Of a stretch of 64,000 nucleotides of DNA, positions 8,801 through 19,000 are shown one piece after another. Positions within the stretch are counted from its first letter, which is position 1. Each line of letters opens with the position of its first letter. The notes below the pieces were generated by a model. It had not been told where the DNA came from, did no database searches, and saw nothing but the letters and a program-made list of their open reading frames with translations. The translations under genes were made by a program, and so were the position numbers. The stretch comes from Haematococcus lacustris (Eukaryota; Chlorophyta; Chlorophyceae; Chlamydomonadales; Haematococcaceae): positions 10,660,855-10,724,854 of the forward strand of contig JASKMD010000003.1 of assembly GCA_030144725.1 (NCBI GenBank), read 5' to 3'.

Positions 8801-11800
8801 GGCAGGCAGCAAGGCAGCAGCCAGAGTGGTTGGCAGGGGTGGCAGTGACTTAACACCCCAGTAGGCCTCTGGCCACATCACCCTCAAAGCCAGCTCGGCT
8901 CTGACCCCTGCTTGTGACCTTTGCCCTGCCTCCTCCTCAGCCCTCGCCAGCCTCCTCCTCAGCGGCACCCACATCCCCAGCGGCACCCGGACATTTGCCA
9001 TTGGCCTCCTCCTCAGCCACCTCCTCAACCAGGCTGCAGGGAGGCACCCACATTGCCTGATGACCCTCCACAGTTCCAAATGCTGGCAGCAGTCGTAGTC
9101 TGGTACAGGACGAGAACTGAGTCCCAGGCAGATGTACCTGCAGCCACCACACCGACCAGCAGCATGAGCAGCCCAGCAGCTGGCAGCATGCGGGGCACAG
9201 CAGCGCTGCCAGGCAGTGGGCGAGACAGAGGGCACAGGGCACTGAGGAGGTCCAGGTACGGCAGAGCTGAGCAGTCGGTCTGCTGCACCTTGGAAGCAGG
9301 TGGTGGAGGTGACGGCCCGGCCATCGCCTGTGATGGGGCCAAATATCACGGTTGGGGACCCCATGGAGTTGAGGGTAGTCACCGGGAACGGGGCAGACAC
9401 ATAGAGTAGTTGCCCTACGCAGCACATCACCCCACACAGCCTGACACGCTTGACAGGGGCAATGGGTTAGTCTGGACTGCTGCTGCTGCTGCACGCCACC
9501 TGAGGCCGCACACACCCACCAGCTGCTGGGAGGGCGAGCGGAACAGGGTAGCCACAAACGGGGACCGGGGGTGGGGGTGAAGGAGGGCGGGGGGGGGGGT
9601 GAAGGGGGTGGAGGAGGGCGGGGTGAGGGAGGGGGGGATGGTGGTGGGGGAGAGGGGGGGTCAGGTGGTGGGGGAGAGGGGGGGGATGGTGGTGGGGGAG
9701 AGGGGGGTAATGGTGGCGGGGGAGACGGGGGGTCAGGTGGTGGGGGAGAGGGGGGGTCAGGTGGTGGGGGAGAGGGGGGGTCAGGTGGTGGGGGAGAGGG
9801 GGGGGATGGTGGCGGGGGAGAGGGGGGGTCAGGTGGTGGGGGAGAGGGGGGGTCAGGTGGTGGGGGGGAGGGGGGGTCAGGTGGTGGGGGAGAGGGGGGG
9901 TCAGGTGGTGGGGGAGAGGGGGGGGGATGGTGGCGGGGGAGAGGGGGGGGAAGGTGGTGGGGGTGAGGGGGGGTCAGGTGGTGGGGGAGAGGGGGGGTCA
10001 GGTGGTGGGGGAGAGGGGGGGGATGGTGGCGGGGGAGAGGGGGGGGTCAGGTGGTGGGGGAGAGGGGGGGTCAGGTGGTGGGGGAGAGGGGGGGTCAGGT
10101 GGCGGGGGAGAGGGGGGGTCAGGTGGCGGGGGAGAGGGGGGGTCAGGTGGCGGGGGAGAGGGGGGTCCAGGTGGCGGGGGAGAGGGGGGGTCAGGTGGCG
10201 GGGGAGAGGGGGGGGAGGGTGGTGGGGGAGAGGGGGGGTCAGGTGGTGGGGGAGAGGGGGGGTCAGGTGGTGGGGGAGAGGGGGGGGATGGTGGTGGGGG
10301 AGAGGGGGGGGATGGTGGTGGGGGAGAGGGGGGGTCAGGTGGTGGGGGTGAGGGGGGGTCAGGTGGTGGGGGAGAGGGGGGGTCAGGTGGTGGGGAAGAG
10401 GGGGGGTCAGGTGGCGGGGGAGAGGGGGGGTCAGGTGGCGGGGGAGAGGGGGGGGAGGGTGGCGGGGGAGAGGGGGGGTCAGGTGGTGGGGGAGAAGGGG
10501 GGGAAGGTGGAGAGGGACTTGGTGGCGGCTGCAAACAGAGCAGCAGCATGCAAGGAGTGAAAGCAAGAGGGCATCATCTGTGTGAGAGAGCTTGGGCTGC
10601 CTGCTGGTGATTATGCTGCCTGATGTGAGGAGATGTGTTGATGTTGTTGGGTATGCGTCCCTGAGTGCGTCGCCATTACCCACCGGGGGGTCCAGCGGGA
10701 GCAGCTGGGAGTTCGAGGGGGCTGAGGGGGGGCTGGGGGGGGGGGGCTGGGGGGTGGGGGCTGGGGCTAGGGCTGGGAGGGTGTGGGGCAGGGGGTGAGG
10801 GGGGGGGGGGGAGGGAGGCCTGGGTCAGGGGGCGGTGGCCCTGGCCTGCGTGAGGACATGTGCAGGCCAATCAACATTTGGCCAGCCAGCTCAGCAGGCA
10901 GGATGGCATGGAATGTGCTGACCAGCCCTTGCACTGCTAGGCTGGGGATAGGGGTCAGTGTCAGGGTCAAGGTGGTGTTGATCAGGGGTGCTTGCACTGG
11001 GGCTACAGAGAGACAAGCTTAGCACTCGGCTTTGCACTCAACAGCCCTGTAGCCCTGCATGCTCCAGCTAGTCACACTTACAGGGGAGGGGGTGATGGAG
11101 GCGTAGAGGGTGGGGAGGGTGAAGGGGGCGGTGATCCTGGATCCATTAGTACAGCCTGGCAGCGTTGGGAGGGCATTGCGTAGAGGGTAAAGAAGGACAG
11201 TGAGTCCCGGGTCATCAGGGCGCCACGGCTGCAGGCAAGCAGAGCAGCAGCCAGTTTGAAAGCAGAGTTCAGAAACAGAGTGATGGCAGGCGTGGTGATC
11301 ACTCTGCTGCCAGAAGACCCCTTTGCCAGCCTATCCCACCAGCGGCCCAGGTCCCCCATCACCAGAAGTGTCATCACCAGAAGGTGTAATTGAGGCCAAC
11401 AGGCAGGGCAGCCATCAGGTATCTTTTCACACCCATTGCTACCTGTCGGCTAGTGTCACTCCTGTTCACACCTGTCAGATGTGGGCACGCTGGGTCTCAA
11501 TATGCAATCTCTGCCGCCCTCCTGTTTAAGCAGTTGACATCACACCTGACTAGCTGACTGAGTCGCTAGCTGCTTTGTTGCGCTCACCAGTCAAGCAGCA
11601 GCGGCTCCAGTGGTCCTGCAGTAGAGGCCAGCCTGCAGGGGGCAAGGGCCAGGCTCCGCACTCAGTACTGGTGCATAAGCTGTGCAGGTCACATGTACTG
11701 GTGAATACACCAGGCCACCTGTGCTGGGGCTGATGGGCAGCATGGGCGAAGTTTGACTTTCATGTACACAGTATGCACAGCTGTTGCTCAGTGGTGTGAC

Positions 11801-12625
11801 CCACCTGTCAGGTTCAGGGCCCTGCAGGTCGATGCTGACCACCAGTGTGGCCACGCTGTCAATAACCTCTGCCGCCCTTAGGGCCCTGCGCTGGCTGAAG
11901 GGCACCAAGGTGCGGTTGCCAGCGCAGAAGTCTATCACCTGCACCGTGATGCTGCTGTCCTGCAGGAAGTCGCGCAGCAGCTGGGCCACCTGCAGGGCAC
12001 AGGGGCAGACAGGGGGCAGAGGGTGCTGCAGGGCAGGTAGGGCAACAGGGGCCATAGGTCAGGACGACAGTGGAAACAGCTTACGTCGGCTGTGAAGTAG
12101 CCCAAGCCTGGCATCAGCTCCTGGGCGGTGAGCGAGGTGTTGAGCAGGGCAGTGGTGTTGAGGGCCAGCAGCTGGGAGGCGCACATGCCCGGGGCAGAGA
12201 GGCCCTGCAGGCTCAAGCTGGCCGGCTGCTGTGCCGCGAGCAGCGCCTGAATGCCTGAACCCCAGCTGTGCACCAGCGACCACATGTCCAGGCCGTAGAA
12301 GGTGAGCAGGAGCGGGGTGGCCGTCCTGCTGTATCGTCCAGAAGTCGGGGAAGGCGTGCGCGGTGAGGGTATAGCAAGGCTGTTTGTCAGCTGCCCGCCC
12401 GCAGCATCTGCTAGGAATGCAGGACAATGCGCAGTGTCGATCACAAAGGTACCGCGGGAGGTCAAAAGGTTGCCGGGCGGTCAAAGGCTTGCTCTCGTCT
12501 TTACCAGTCTTTGCTCCCTTCCTCAGCTCCGTTGTCACCACCGCAGCAACGATGGTGACCACCGCAACCACTGCCAGGGCCGGGATTACCACCGGCTTCG
12601 ACTTTGACCAGCTTGGTAGACGCAT
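8800..12625 (-). CDS. Multi-exon gene for a type II membrane protein, unknown function
   Basis: Four 5' exons are phase-consistent with GT-AG borders: 12505-12625 (ATG at 12625), 12085-12407, 11805-11989 and 11082-11303. The protein starts with a short basic head (MRLPSWSKSKP), one hydrophobic segment (VVIPALAVVAVVTIVAAVV, residues ~11-29), then an extracytoplasmic-looking region with NTT/NTS glycosylation sequons. Exon 4 ends in a Pro/Ser-rich run just before a consensus GTAAGT donor. Further likely exons lie near 10866-10990 (contains PLINTTLTLTLTPIPSLAVQ), about 9480-9540 and 9290-9410, and a hydrophobic C-terminal segment near 9130-9190. These 3' parts are not phase-verified. The minisatellite at 9600-10510 lies within the span. 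I recognise no family; a cell-surface or wall-associated Pro-rich protein is a guess from composition. Confidence 0.5.
9600..10510. repeat. 24-bp G-rich minisatellite, potential Pro-rich coding on minus strand
   Basis: About 37 units of GGTGGTGGGGGAGAGGGGGG followed by GTCA, with variants (GGC for GGT, GGATGGT for GTCAGGT). The period is 24 bp, a multiple of three, and every frame stays open for hundreds of codons. On the minus strand one frame gives SPPPPDPP repeats, the type of Ser-Pro4 sequence found in volvocine wall glycoproteins and pherophorins. Whether it is an exon or an intron of the surrounding minus-strand gene cannot be decided from sequence alone. Runs of G4-G7 make it a strong G-quadruplex candidate. 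Confidence 0.85.
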
Positions 12626-12639
12626 TGTCACGCGTTGGT

Positions 12640-13990
12640 GTGCACCGCTACTAGACACTGCTCAGAGAGCCTACTGTGCGTCGCATAGCAATAGAACACA
12701 CATCCACGCTCTCACACGCCTCATATCTGGCGAAAGGTTCAGGCACCAGGTATACCTCCCTGCAGCCTGGACTGGGCTGAAATGTGCGACCCGCAATTGT
12801 CCGAACATGAGAACATGAGTGGGGAACTTGAGTGGGGAACTTGAGTGCGAACACAACAGGTTCAGCCCTGCCACCTGTGTTGCCGCCGCAGGCTCGGCTG
12901 CACCATCATTGTTTATATTTTGTGCGCCTGAGTGGTTTAACAATGCATAGACATGTAAACGGCCATGGTTTTACTGCAGGTTGCGCACAAGAACTGGCGC
13001 CAATGAATGCATAGACATGCGTAGATGATCACTGGTTTACTGCAACATGCGCACAAGAACTGGCGACTTGCATCGTTGCGGCATGCACATAGATGGGTGC
13101 AAACAACTCACCCATGCAGGGACAAGCACAGCAGTCTTTGTTAAGCGTAGTGGGTTATGCTGGTACTCACTTGCTGTTGTTAGCAATGGTGTATGACAAT
13201 GATCAGCTGCTCAGCTGGGTGCATCTGTGTTCATACATCTGCGATGCCGGCGACGATTTCATGTAAGCTGTATGTAGTAGTAGTTGTTACACTAAGGAGG
13301 TAGGCGAGTAAGCTATGTGCAAGGACATGTGTGGGAGCTGCCACGTGACAGCTTCCTCTAGCCATTCCTACTAGCCTTCCTGCCAGCCATGTCAGCCATG
13401 CACCCCATGTCAGCATTGACTGAGCGTCCAGCTGCCTGCAAATAGGCAACACACGCGACAGCACAAGAGGCGCGTGGCAGGTTGCTGCGGATTAAGGAGT
13501 GCAGCGGAATTCCTAGGGGACTTGGGGTCACAGCAGGGAAGTCACTCCCCTTCTCTTCATCACCGCAACCTGCACTCTGAACCTAGAAGGCGTTGCCCAT
13601 CCTTGCCCATGCTTGCTAAGCCCCCACACACCTGCTCTGACCCAGCATCCCTCTTCTGCCCCTCATTCCCTGCCGCTGATCCTGCCTGTGGCCAATGCCC
13701 TGCAGCCTTGCATCAGGCAGTTGGGGAGCAGAGCCCGTGACTCAAGGCTGCCCACGCCTGCTGATCACCAGGCTGCTCGCACCACTGAGCTCAAGCTAGC
13801 TGTGCCATGGTGGGCTCTCACTCTTGGTGGTGTGGCCTCCTTGACAAGTACCAGACACGACACGAGTGCCAGACCGGGACTCTGAGACCAGCCTAAGGCA
13901 CGTTCACACCCTGACCAGGGTTGACCATCCTGATTGACCAGGTCCATGCTTGCCCTCCCACCCAGCCTTCCAGCCAGGCAGGCCGGCTGC
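12640..13990. other. Upstream region of the minus-strand membrane gene; no gene recognised
   Basis: It contains a diverged duplication at 12943-13070 (GCATAGACATG... followed by TTTACTGCA and GCGCACAAGAACTGGCG) and a short repeated GAGTGGGGAACTT at 12818-12844. No convincing exon was found. Promoter sequence for the gene starting at 12625 probably lies in its first few hundred bases. Confidence 0.5.
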
Positions 13991-14751
13991 CCTCACTTGT
14001 GTCCTCCACTCTTGGAGCGGCCGGTGATGATGTTGGCCACCAGCTTCAGCCAGCTCTTGTCCACGCTGCTGCCGGTCAGGTCTCACACCTGCAAGCAGCA
14101 TGTCAGGAAGGGGTGGGCAGCATGCCCTAGCACTGCCAGTCAGCCGGGGACATGACAGGAGCAGCAGGAGCAGAGACTGCGCAAAGACCTTTGTTAGGAA
14201 GGTGCTGTGGAGGAAAAGTAGGTCTGTATCAGGGCACTGACCTGAACCACGGGGTTGACCCGCGTCCCGAACCCTGGTATCCTAGATAAGCCAGCAGGGG
14301 CCAGCTGGCTGTCATCAGTGGCCCATGGTGAAAAGGTGGGTGGGTGGTGCTAGTCGACCTGAAAAATTTGATGTAAGGAATACAACCAGCGTGGGCTTGA
14401 TCCCCTTTTCGCCTCTGCTGTGGTGTTGAAGTCCATTGGAAGTCTTTCCACAAACCAGGGTTGGCCTGGCCTTGACGGACCCACTTGCCTGTGTTCCTCA
14501 CACCCAACCTGCTCTGCTCCCTCCCCCAACAGCCATCAGACAAAGCCTGGGGAGTGACTGGAGGTGGTCTCAGCAGCTGGTGGTGAAACCAGCCATGGCC
14601 TGGTCCTTGGCTAGCAGGGGTAGGGATCCCTCTCCCCTCCCCTCCCCACCCTGCTCAGCCCTGCCATGCTTTGCGCTTCCCTGCCCTAACTGGCCCTGCC
14701 TGCCGCCATCTGCCGCCGTGTGGTCCAAGTGGCGGCTGCAGCCCAGCTGAC

Positions 14752-14856
14752 CTCTGCCAGGGCCTTGGCGCCCGCATCCCTCAGCGGGTTGTGGCTCAGG
14801 TCCAGCACCTGCAGCTGGGAGTTTGCTGCCAGGTAGGTCGCCACCAGCTGGCGGCC
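14752..14856 (-). CDS. Exon encoding a ribonuclease-inhibitor-type leucine-rich repeat
   Basis: A 105-bp, phase-0 exon is bounded by CTGCAG and by a GAG|GTCAGC donor. It encodes 35 residues including LQVLDLSHNPLRDAGAKALA, which fits the RI/NLR-type LRR consensus (LxxLxLxxNxLxxxGxxxLa). Other exons of the same minus-strand gene are probable: 13990-14088 reads LTGSSVDKSWLKLVANII before a GTGAGG donor, but its upstream acceptor is awkward because GTG-TGA would introduce a stop. The rest of the gene could not be assembled. Confidence 0.5.
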
Positions 14857-15005
14857 CTGCAGCAGCAGCAGCGCACGCCACAGCACACGGCAGCTGCTGC
14901 AGGGCGCAGACAAGACGGTGCCGCCCCTCTACCTCCACCTGTCGATGTACCTAACACTGGCTGCAGGCTGCTCCTGCACACTAGGCTGTGGTTCATGGTG
15001 TCATC

Positions 15006-16090
15006 AGGGCCACTAGTGAGGTGGGCCTGGGGCGTCTAGACTCGATGCGGGTCTGTGTCCACTTCTTATCAGTCACAGGGTCGCTGGGGTGTCAAAGCAG
15101 GGTATGGCCACCCGCTGTCCAACAGACGCAACGTGCACACCCCTCGACCTAAGTCCAAACCCTTGAGCCTGAACCCAAACCCTATCCCTGAACCCTAACC
15201 ATTTGCTCTTCATCAATGCGACTGCGGACAAGCAGCAGGAGGTGGGTCAATTACTGCATGCCCTTAATGCATCCCAGCCCTGGAGGTACAGCAGACAGCA
15301 GCTGGACTGCAAGCGCTCCTGTTGGGGTGACTCACACCTGTACTGCTGCGCTTCTGCCTGGTCCAGCGTCCCAAAGCATGCCACGCATTACCAGGCAAGC
15401 AAACCGTCGCTGCAACCTGGCCACATCCTGCTTGGCCAAACAGCTGCCTGCCTCTGCACGGCTACTGTTATTGCACACTGCCTGCTACGATGTTGACCAG
15501 CTACTGTGAGGTATGATGATACGGTATGATGGTATGGTAAGCTATGGTATGATGTTATGGTATGATGCTACGGCCAAGCAGCCTAACGGCTGACGGCTTA
15601 AGTACATCAGTGGCTCCAACCCCATGCGCCCCATGTCCTGCTGGCCCCGCATGGCGTGTTAGGGCTGAGGTTTGGGCTGGCACAGTACAATACGTCACAT
15701 GCGCTGGGCGTGGGCGCGCATCCAAGCGTGCGGCGAGGCCGGGCAGTGTATTGGAAGGGCCGCGGCGAAGTTCTAAGGCGTTCCGAGCTGGTCGGAAGAT
15801 GTGGCTGGGTCGGTTGCAAGGACATCATGACCATGTTGGGAATGGCTGACAACATGGACCCACACGACATCCCCTGCCAGACCCCATCTATCACGAAACA
15901 ACACGGACCAGCAAACCAACGGGAGGGGTAGCCGGGTTGCAAGACATACGGTAGCCGGTTGCAAGACATACGGGAGGGGTAGCCGGTTGCAAGACATACG
16001 ACGGACGGTAGTAACCCGCCGTTGGCTAGGTAGCTGGCAGGCTGCGGCTGCTGGTGCAGTAAGGTTGCTGCAAGTTGGCAGTCTCTGGCA
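15006..16090. other. Intergenic sequence with short tandem repeats
   Basis: It contains degenerate TATGATGGTATGG-type repeats (15510-15570), one copy of a 32-bp motif shared with 31691-31722, and a tandem of GTAGCCGGTTGCAAGACATAC units at 15928-15999. This is the 3' flank of the proA gene (minus strand). A few telomere-like CCCTAAC words near 15190 are isolated and degenerate. Confidence 0.6.
15571..15602 (+). repeat. 32-bp dispersed motif, copy 1
   Basis: Identical over 32 bp to 31691-31722; begins CGGCCAAGCAGCCTAACGGC and ends TTAAG. It contains an AGCC-TAAC-GGCT hairpin. Confidence 0.85.
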
Positions 16091-16095
16091 TCACT

Positions 16096-19000
16096 CTAGG
16101 CTAAGGGCAGGAGCTTGTGCGTGTAGGTCACGCCTGTGTCCTTGGCAACGATGTGGCCGGCGCCTCGCAGCAGCCACTTGGTGGTCAGCAGCCCCTCCAC
16201 GCCGACCGGCCCGCGGGCATGAATGCGGCTGGTGCTCACTCCCACCTGCACAGCCACCACATGGGCGACGAGCAGCAGGCGCGAGCATGGCTCACTGCCA
16301 GCGAGGCCCGGCCCGGCTTCAGGAGTAGCGACACGTGTGCTTACCTCCGCCCCGAGTCCGAACCGAAAGCCGTCAGCAAACCGGGGCGAAGCGTTGTGGA
16401 AGACGCAAGCCGCGTCAGTGCCCGTCAAGAACGCCGCGGCTGCAGCAGCGTCTTCTGTGATGATGGTCTCTGTATGTGACGAGCCAAATGCGTGAATGTG
16501 TTGCAACGCCTGCATATCGGGAACAGGCACAGCATCAGCAGCGGAAACGATGCTGATTGAGGGGGGCGGCCTACCCTGTTGGAAGAGCGTGAGCAAGCCA
16601 CGGCAGCGCCACAGCTCACGAAACCCAAGGAAAGCTGCCACCTGGACTACCTGAACCTTAGTTCTCAAGGCTGCCAGTGCGGCAGACAGCGCCACACCGG
16701 TTTGCCTCTACTTCTACTCTGTACACAGCCTGGCCAGCAGCCAGTCAGTCAGCATCCTACCTGGGTCATGTCCGGCACCACCAGCAAGGAAACGTCCATC
16801 GAGGAGTATTCGTGCCGCTGGGCTGGAGGGGCGGGCAGGGGCCCACACACAGCCAGTACCTGAGGGCCTGGGAGGAGGCAGTGCAGGGAGGAGGCAGCGC
16901 GGCACCCGCAGGGTGGGAGGGGATGCAGGGAGGGTAGGGAGGAGGTGCAGTGAGGGGGTGCAGGGAAGGTACAGCAGTGTGGTAGCAGATGGAGACGGCA
17001 TAGGGATTGAGCAGTGAGGGTGACCAGGGCGGCTCACGGCACTTGACAGTGCTACAGGGAGGGAGGCCTGAAGGGCGACCCCTCCGCTGCTGCTGCGCCC
17101 CAGCCCAGCACTCACAGTCCGAGTGCACTGTGACCCCTGCGGCCTGCAGGGCGCTGCACAGGGTGGCCAACCCACTGGCGGGGCCACTGCCAGGCTGGCT
17201 CAGCCAATGCTGGTGGATGAGGACCTGCGGGGGGGAGGGGCAGGAGGGGAGCGGGAGGGGCAGCGGGGGGGAGGGGCAAGGGAGGGGGGTGCGTTGGCAG
17301 GGCTGGGCAAGTCAGGTGGAGGGAGGGCTCAGGTGGAGGGTGGGTGGCAGGGCTGGGAGGCCACAAGGGAAGGCTAGGATCTAACGAGGGTGTAGGGGTT
17401 GGGTGATGGGGAGGTGTGGAAGTGTCGCCGTGGGGCTGGTATCAGGAGGGATCAGGGGGGGTGTCTTGGGCAGAGTGTGAGGGGCGCCTGGTGGGCCAGG
17501 GCCAGAAGCAGAGCTGGTGGGGCAGCAGGCAGCTGCTGGCGGGCTCGGAGGGAGTCGCCTTGGTTGGGTCCTGTCAGTTCCAGGCCAGGCCACGGGTCTG
17601 TTGGCGGCGCGCACCTTCTCAATGGCATTGCAGGCTGCGGGGTAGTCTGTCTTGCCGTCCACCACGACCTGCAGGGGCGGGGTGTGGGTGTGGGTGTCTG
17701 GTCAGGGTGAGGCCGAGGCCAAGTACTGGGCAGGGAAAGGGCTGAGGGAGAGCTGTAGGGTGGGGAGTGTAGGGGTGGTGCAGGGGGAGGGTGATGGGAA
17801 AGGCTATGCTCAGCGTGGGTTGTGGCAGAGGGACAGTGCTCAGCGTGTCACCTTGTCCCCCACCCCCAGGCCCCCTGACCTGGTCCCTGCCTGCCCCTTC
17901 ACCACCCCATACCTTTATGGCCATGTCCAGGTCAGCGGCTGCATCAACGTAGGCGTGGCAGATGCCGTCTGCGTGGCCCAGCACCGGGATGCGTGTGTTG
18001 CGCTGTATAAATGTGACCAGGGCATTGCCTCCCCTGGTGGATGGTTGGAGGCAGGACAGGGCAGGACAGGGGCAGTTGGGCAGTTGGGAAGGGAAGCAGT
18101 GGGCAGGTGTGGGGCAGGTGCTATGCAAGCGGTGTGCAGGCGGTAGGCGGGCAGGTGGTGGGCAGGTGGGCGAGCGGGTGGTCAAGGCAGGGAGGCTTTG
18201 TGAACAATTCAGGAGGCCAGTGGACGCCATGGAGGAGGAGGAGGAGGGTGAGGGTGAGGGTGCATGGAGTGCCAGGCACCTGGGGATGACCAGGTCGATG
18301 ACGTCATCCAGCGCCAGCAGGTCGTTGATCTGTTCCCTGCTGGTGACCAGGCCAATCAGGTCTGCGCCCAGTTGGGGGCCCACAGCCTGCAGTGACAGCG
18401 GGTGCAGCAGCAGGACTGATGGCAGGAGTGTGAAGGCCCACAGAGGTGTGGAGGGAGACACTGCCCTGCCCTGCCCTGCCCTGCCCTGCCCTGCCCTGCC
18501 CTCACCTGCCCTGCCCTCACCTGCACCACTAGCTTGTGCAGCAGGGCATTGGAGTGGGTGGCCTCCTTCCCGCCCTTCAGCAGCAGGCCATTGCCGCTGC
18601 GGATCGCGAGCGACGCAATCTGCATGGCGCAGCAAAGCAGGCGCAGCGCAGCACCGCATGCTCATCATGGCCACAACTGAACTGACAGCGGCAGCAGCAG
18701 CAGCACACAGAGCATGATCAGGGGCGGCCCAGCAGCCACACAATGGGAGAGGTCAGCATGCAGCCAGGGGCTCTGCTGCAGCAGGACAACAGACAGCAGC
18801 AGCTCCCAGGGCCAGGGCAAGGCAGATGTGTACCCACCCCACCCCACCCCGCCCCACCCCGCCCCACCCCGCCCCACCCCGCCCCGCCCCGCCCCGCCCC
18901 GCCCCGCCCCGCCCCGCCCCGCCCCGCCCCGCCCCGCCCCGCCCCGCCCCGCCCCGCCCCGCCCCGCCCCGCCCCGCCCCGCCCCGCCCCGCCCCGCCCC

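Noticed and set aside
15150..15200. Telomere-like CCCTAA words
   Set aside because: Only a few degenerate copies, not a tandem array.
17619..18743. 374-codon uninterrupted minus-strand frame
   Set aside because: It runs through introns of proA; the conserved protein requires splicing of three exons in this span.
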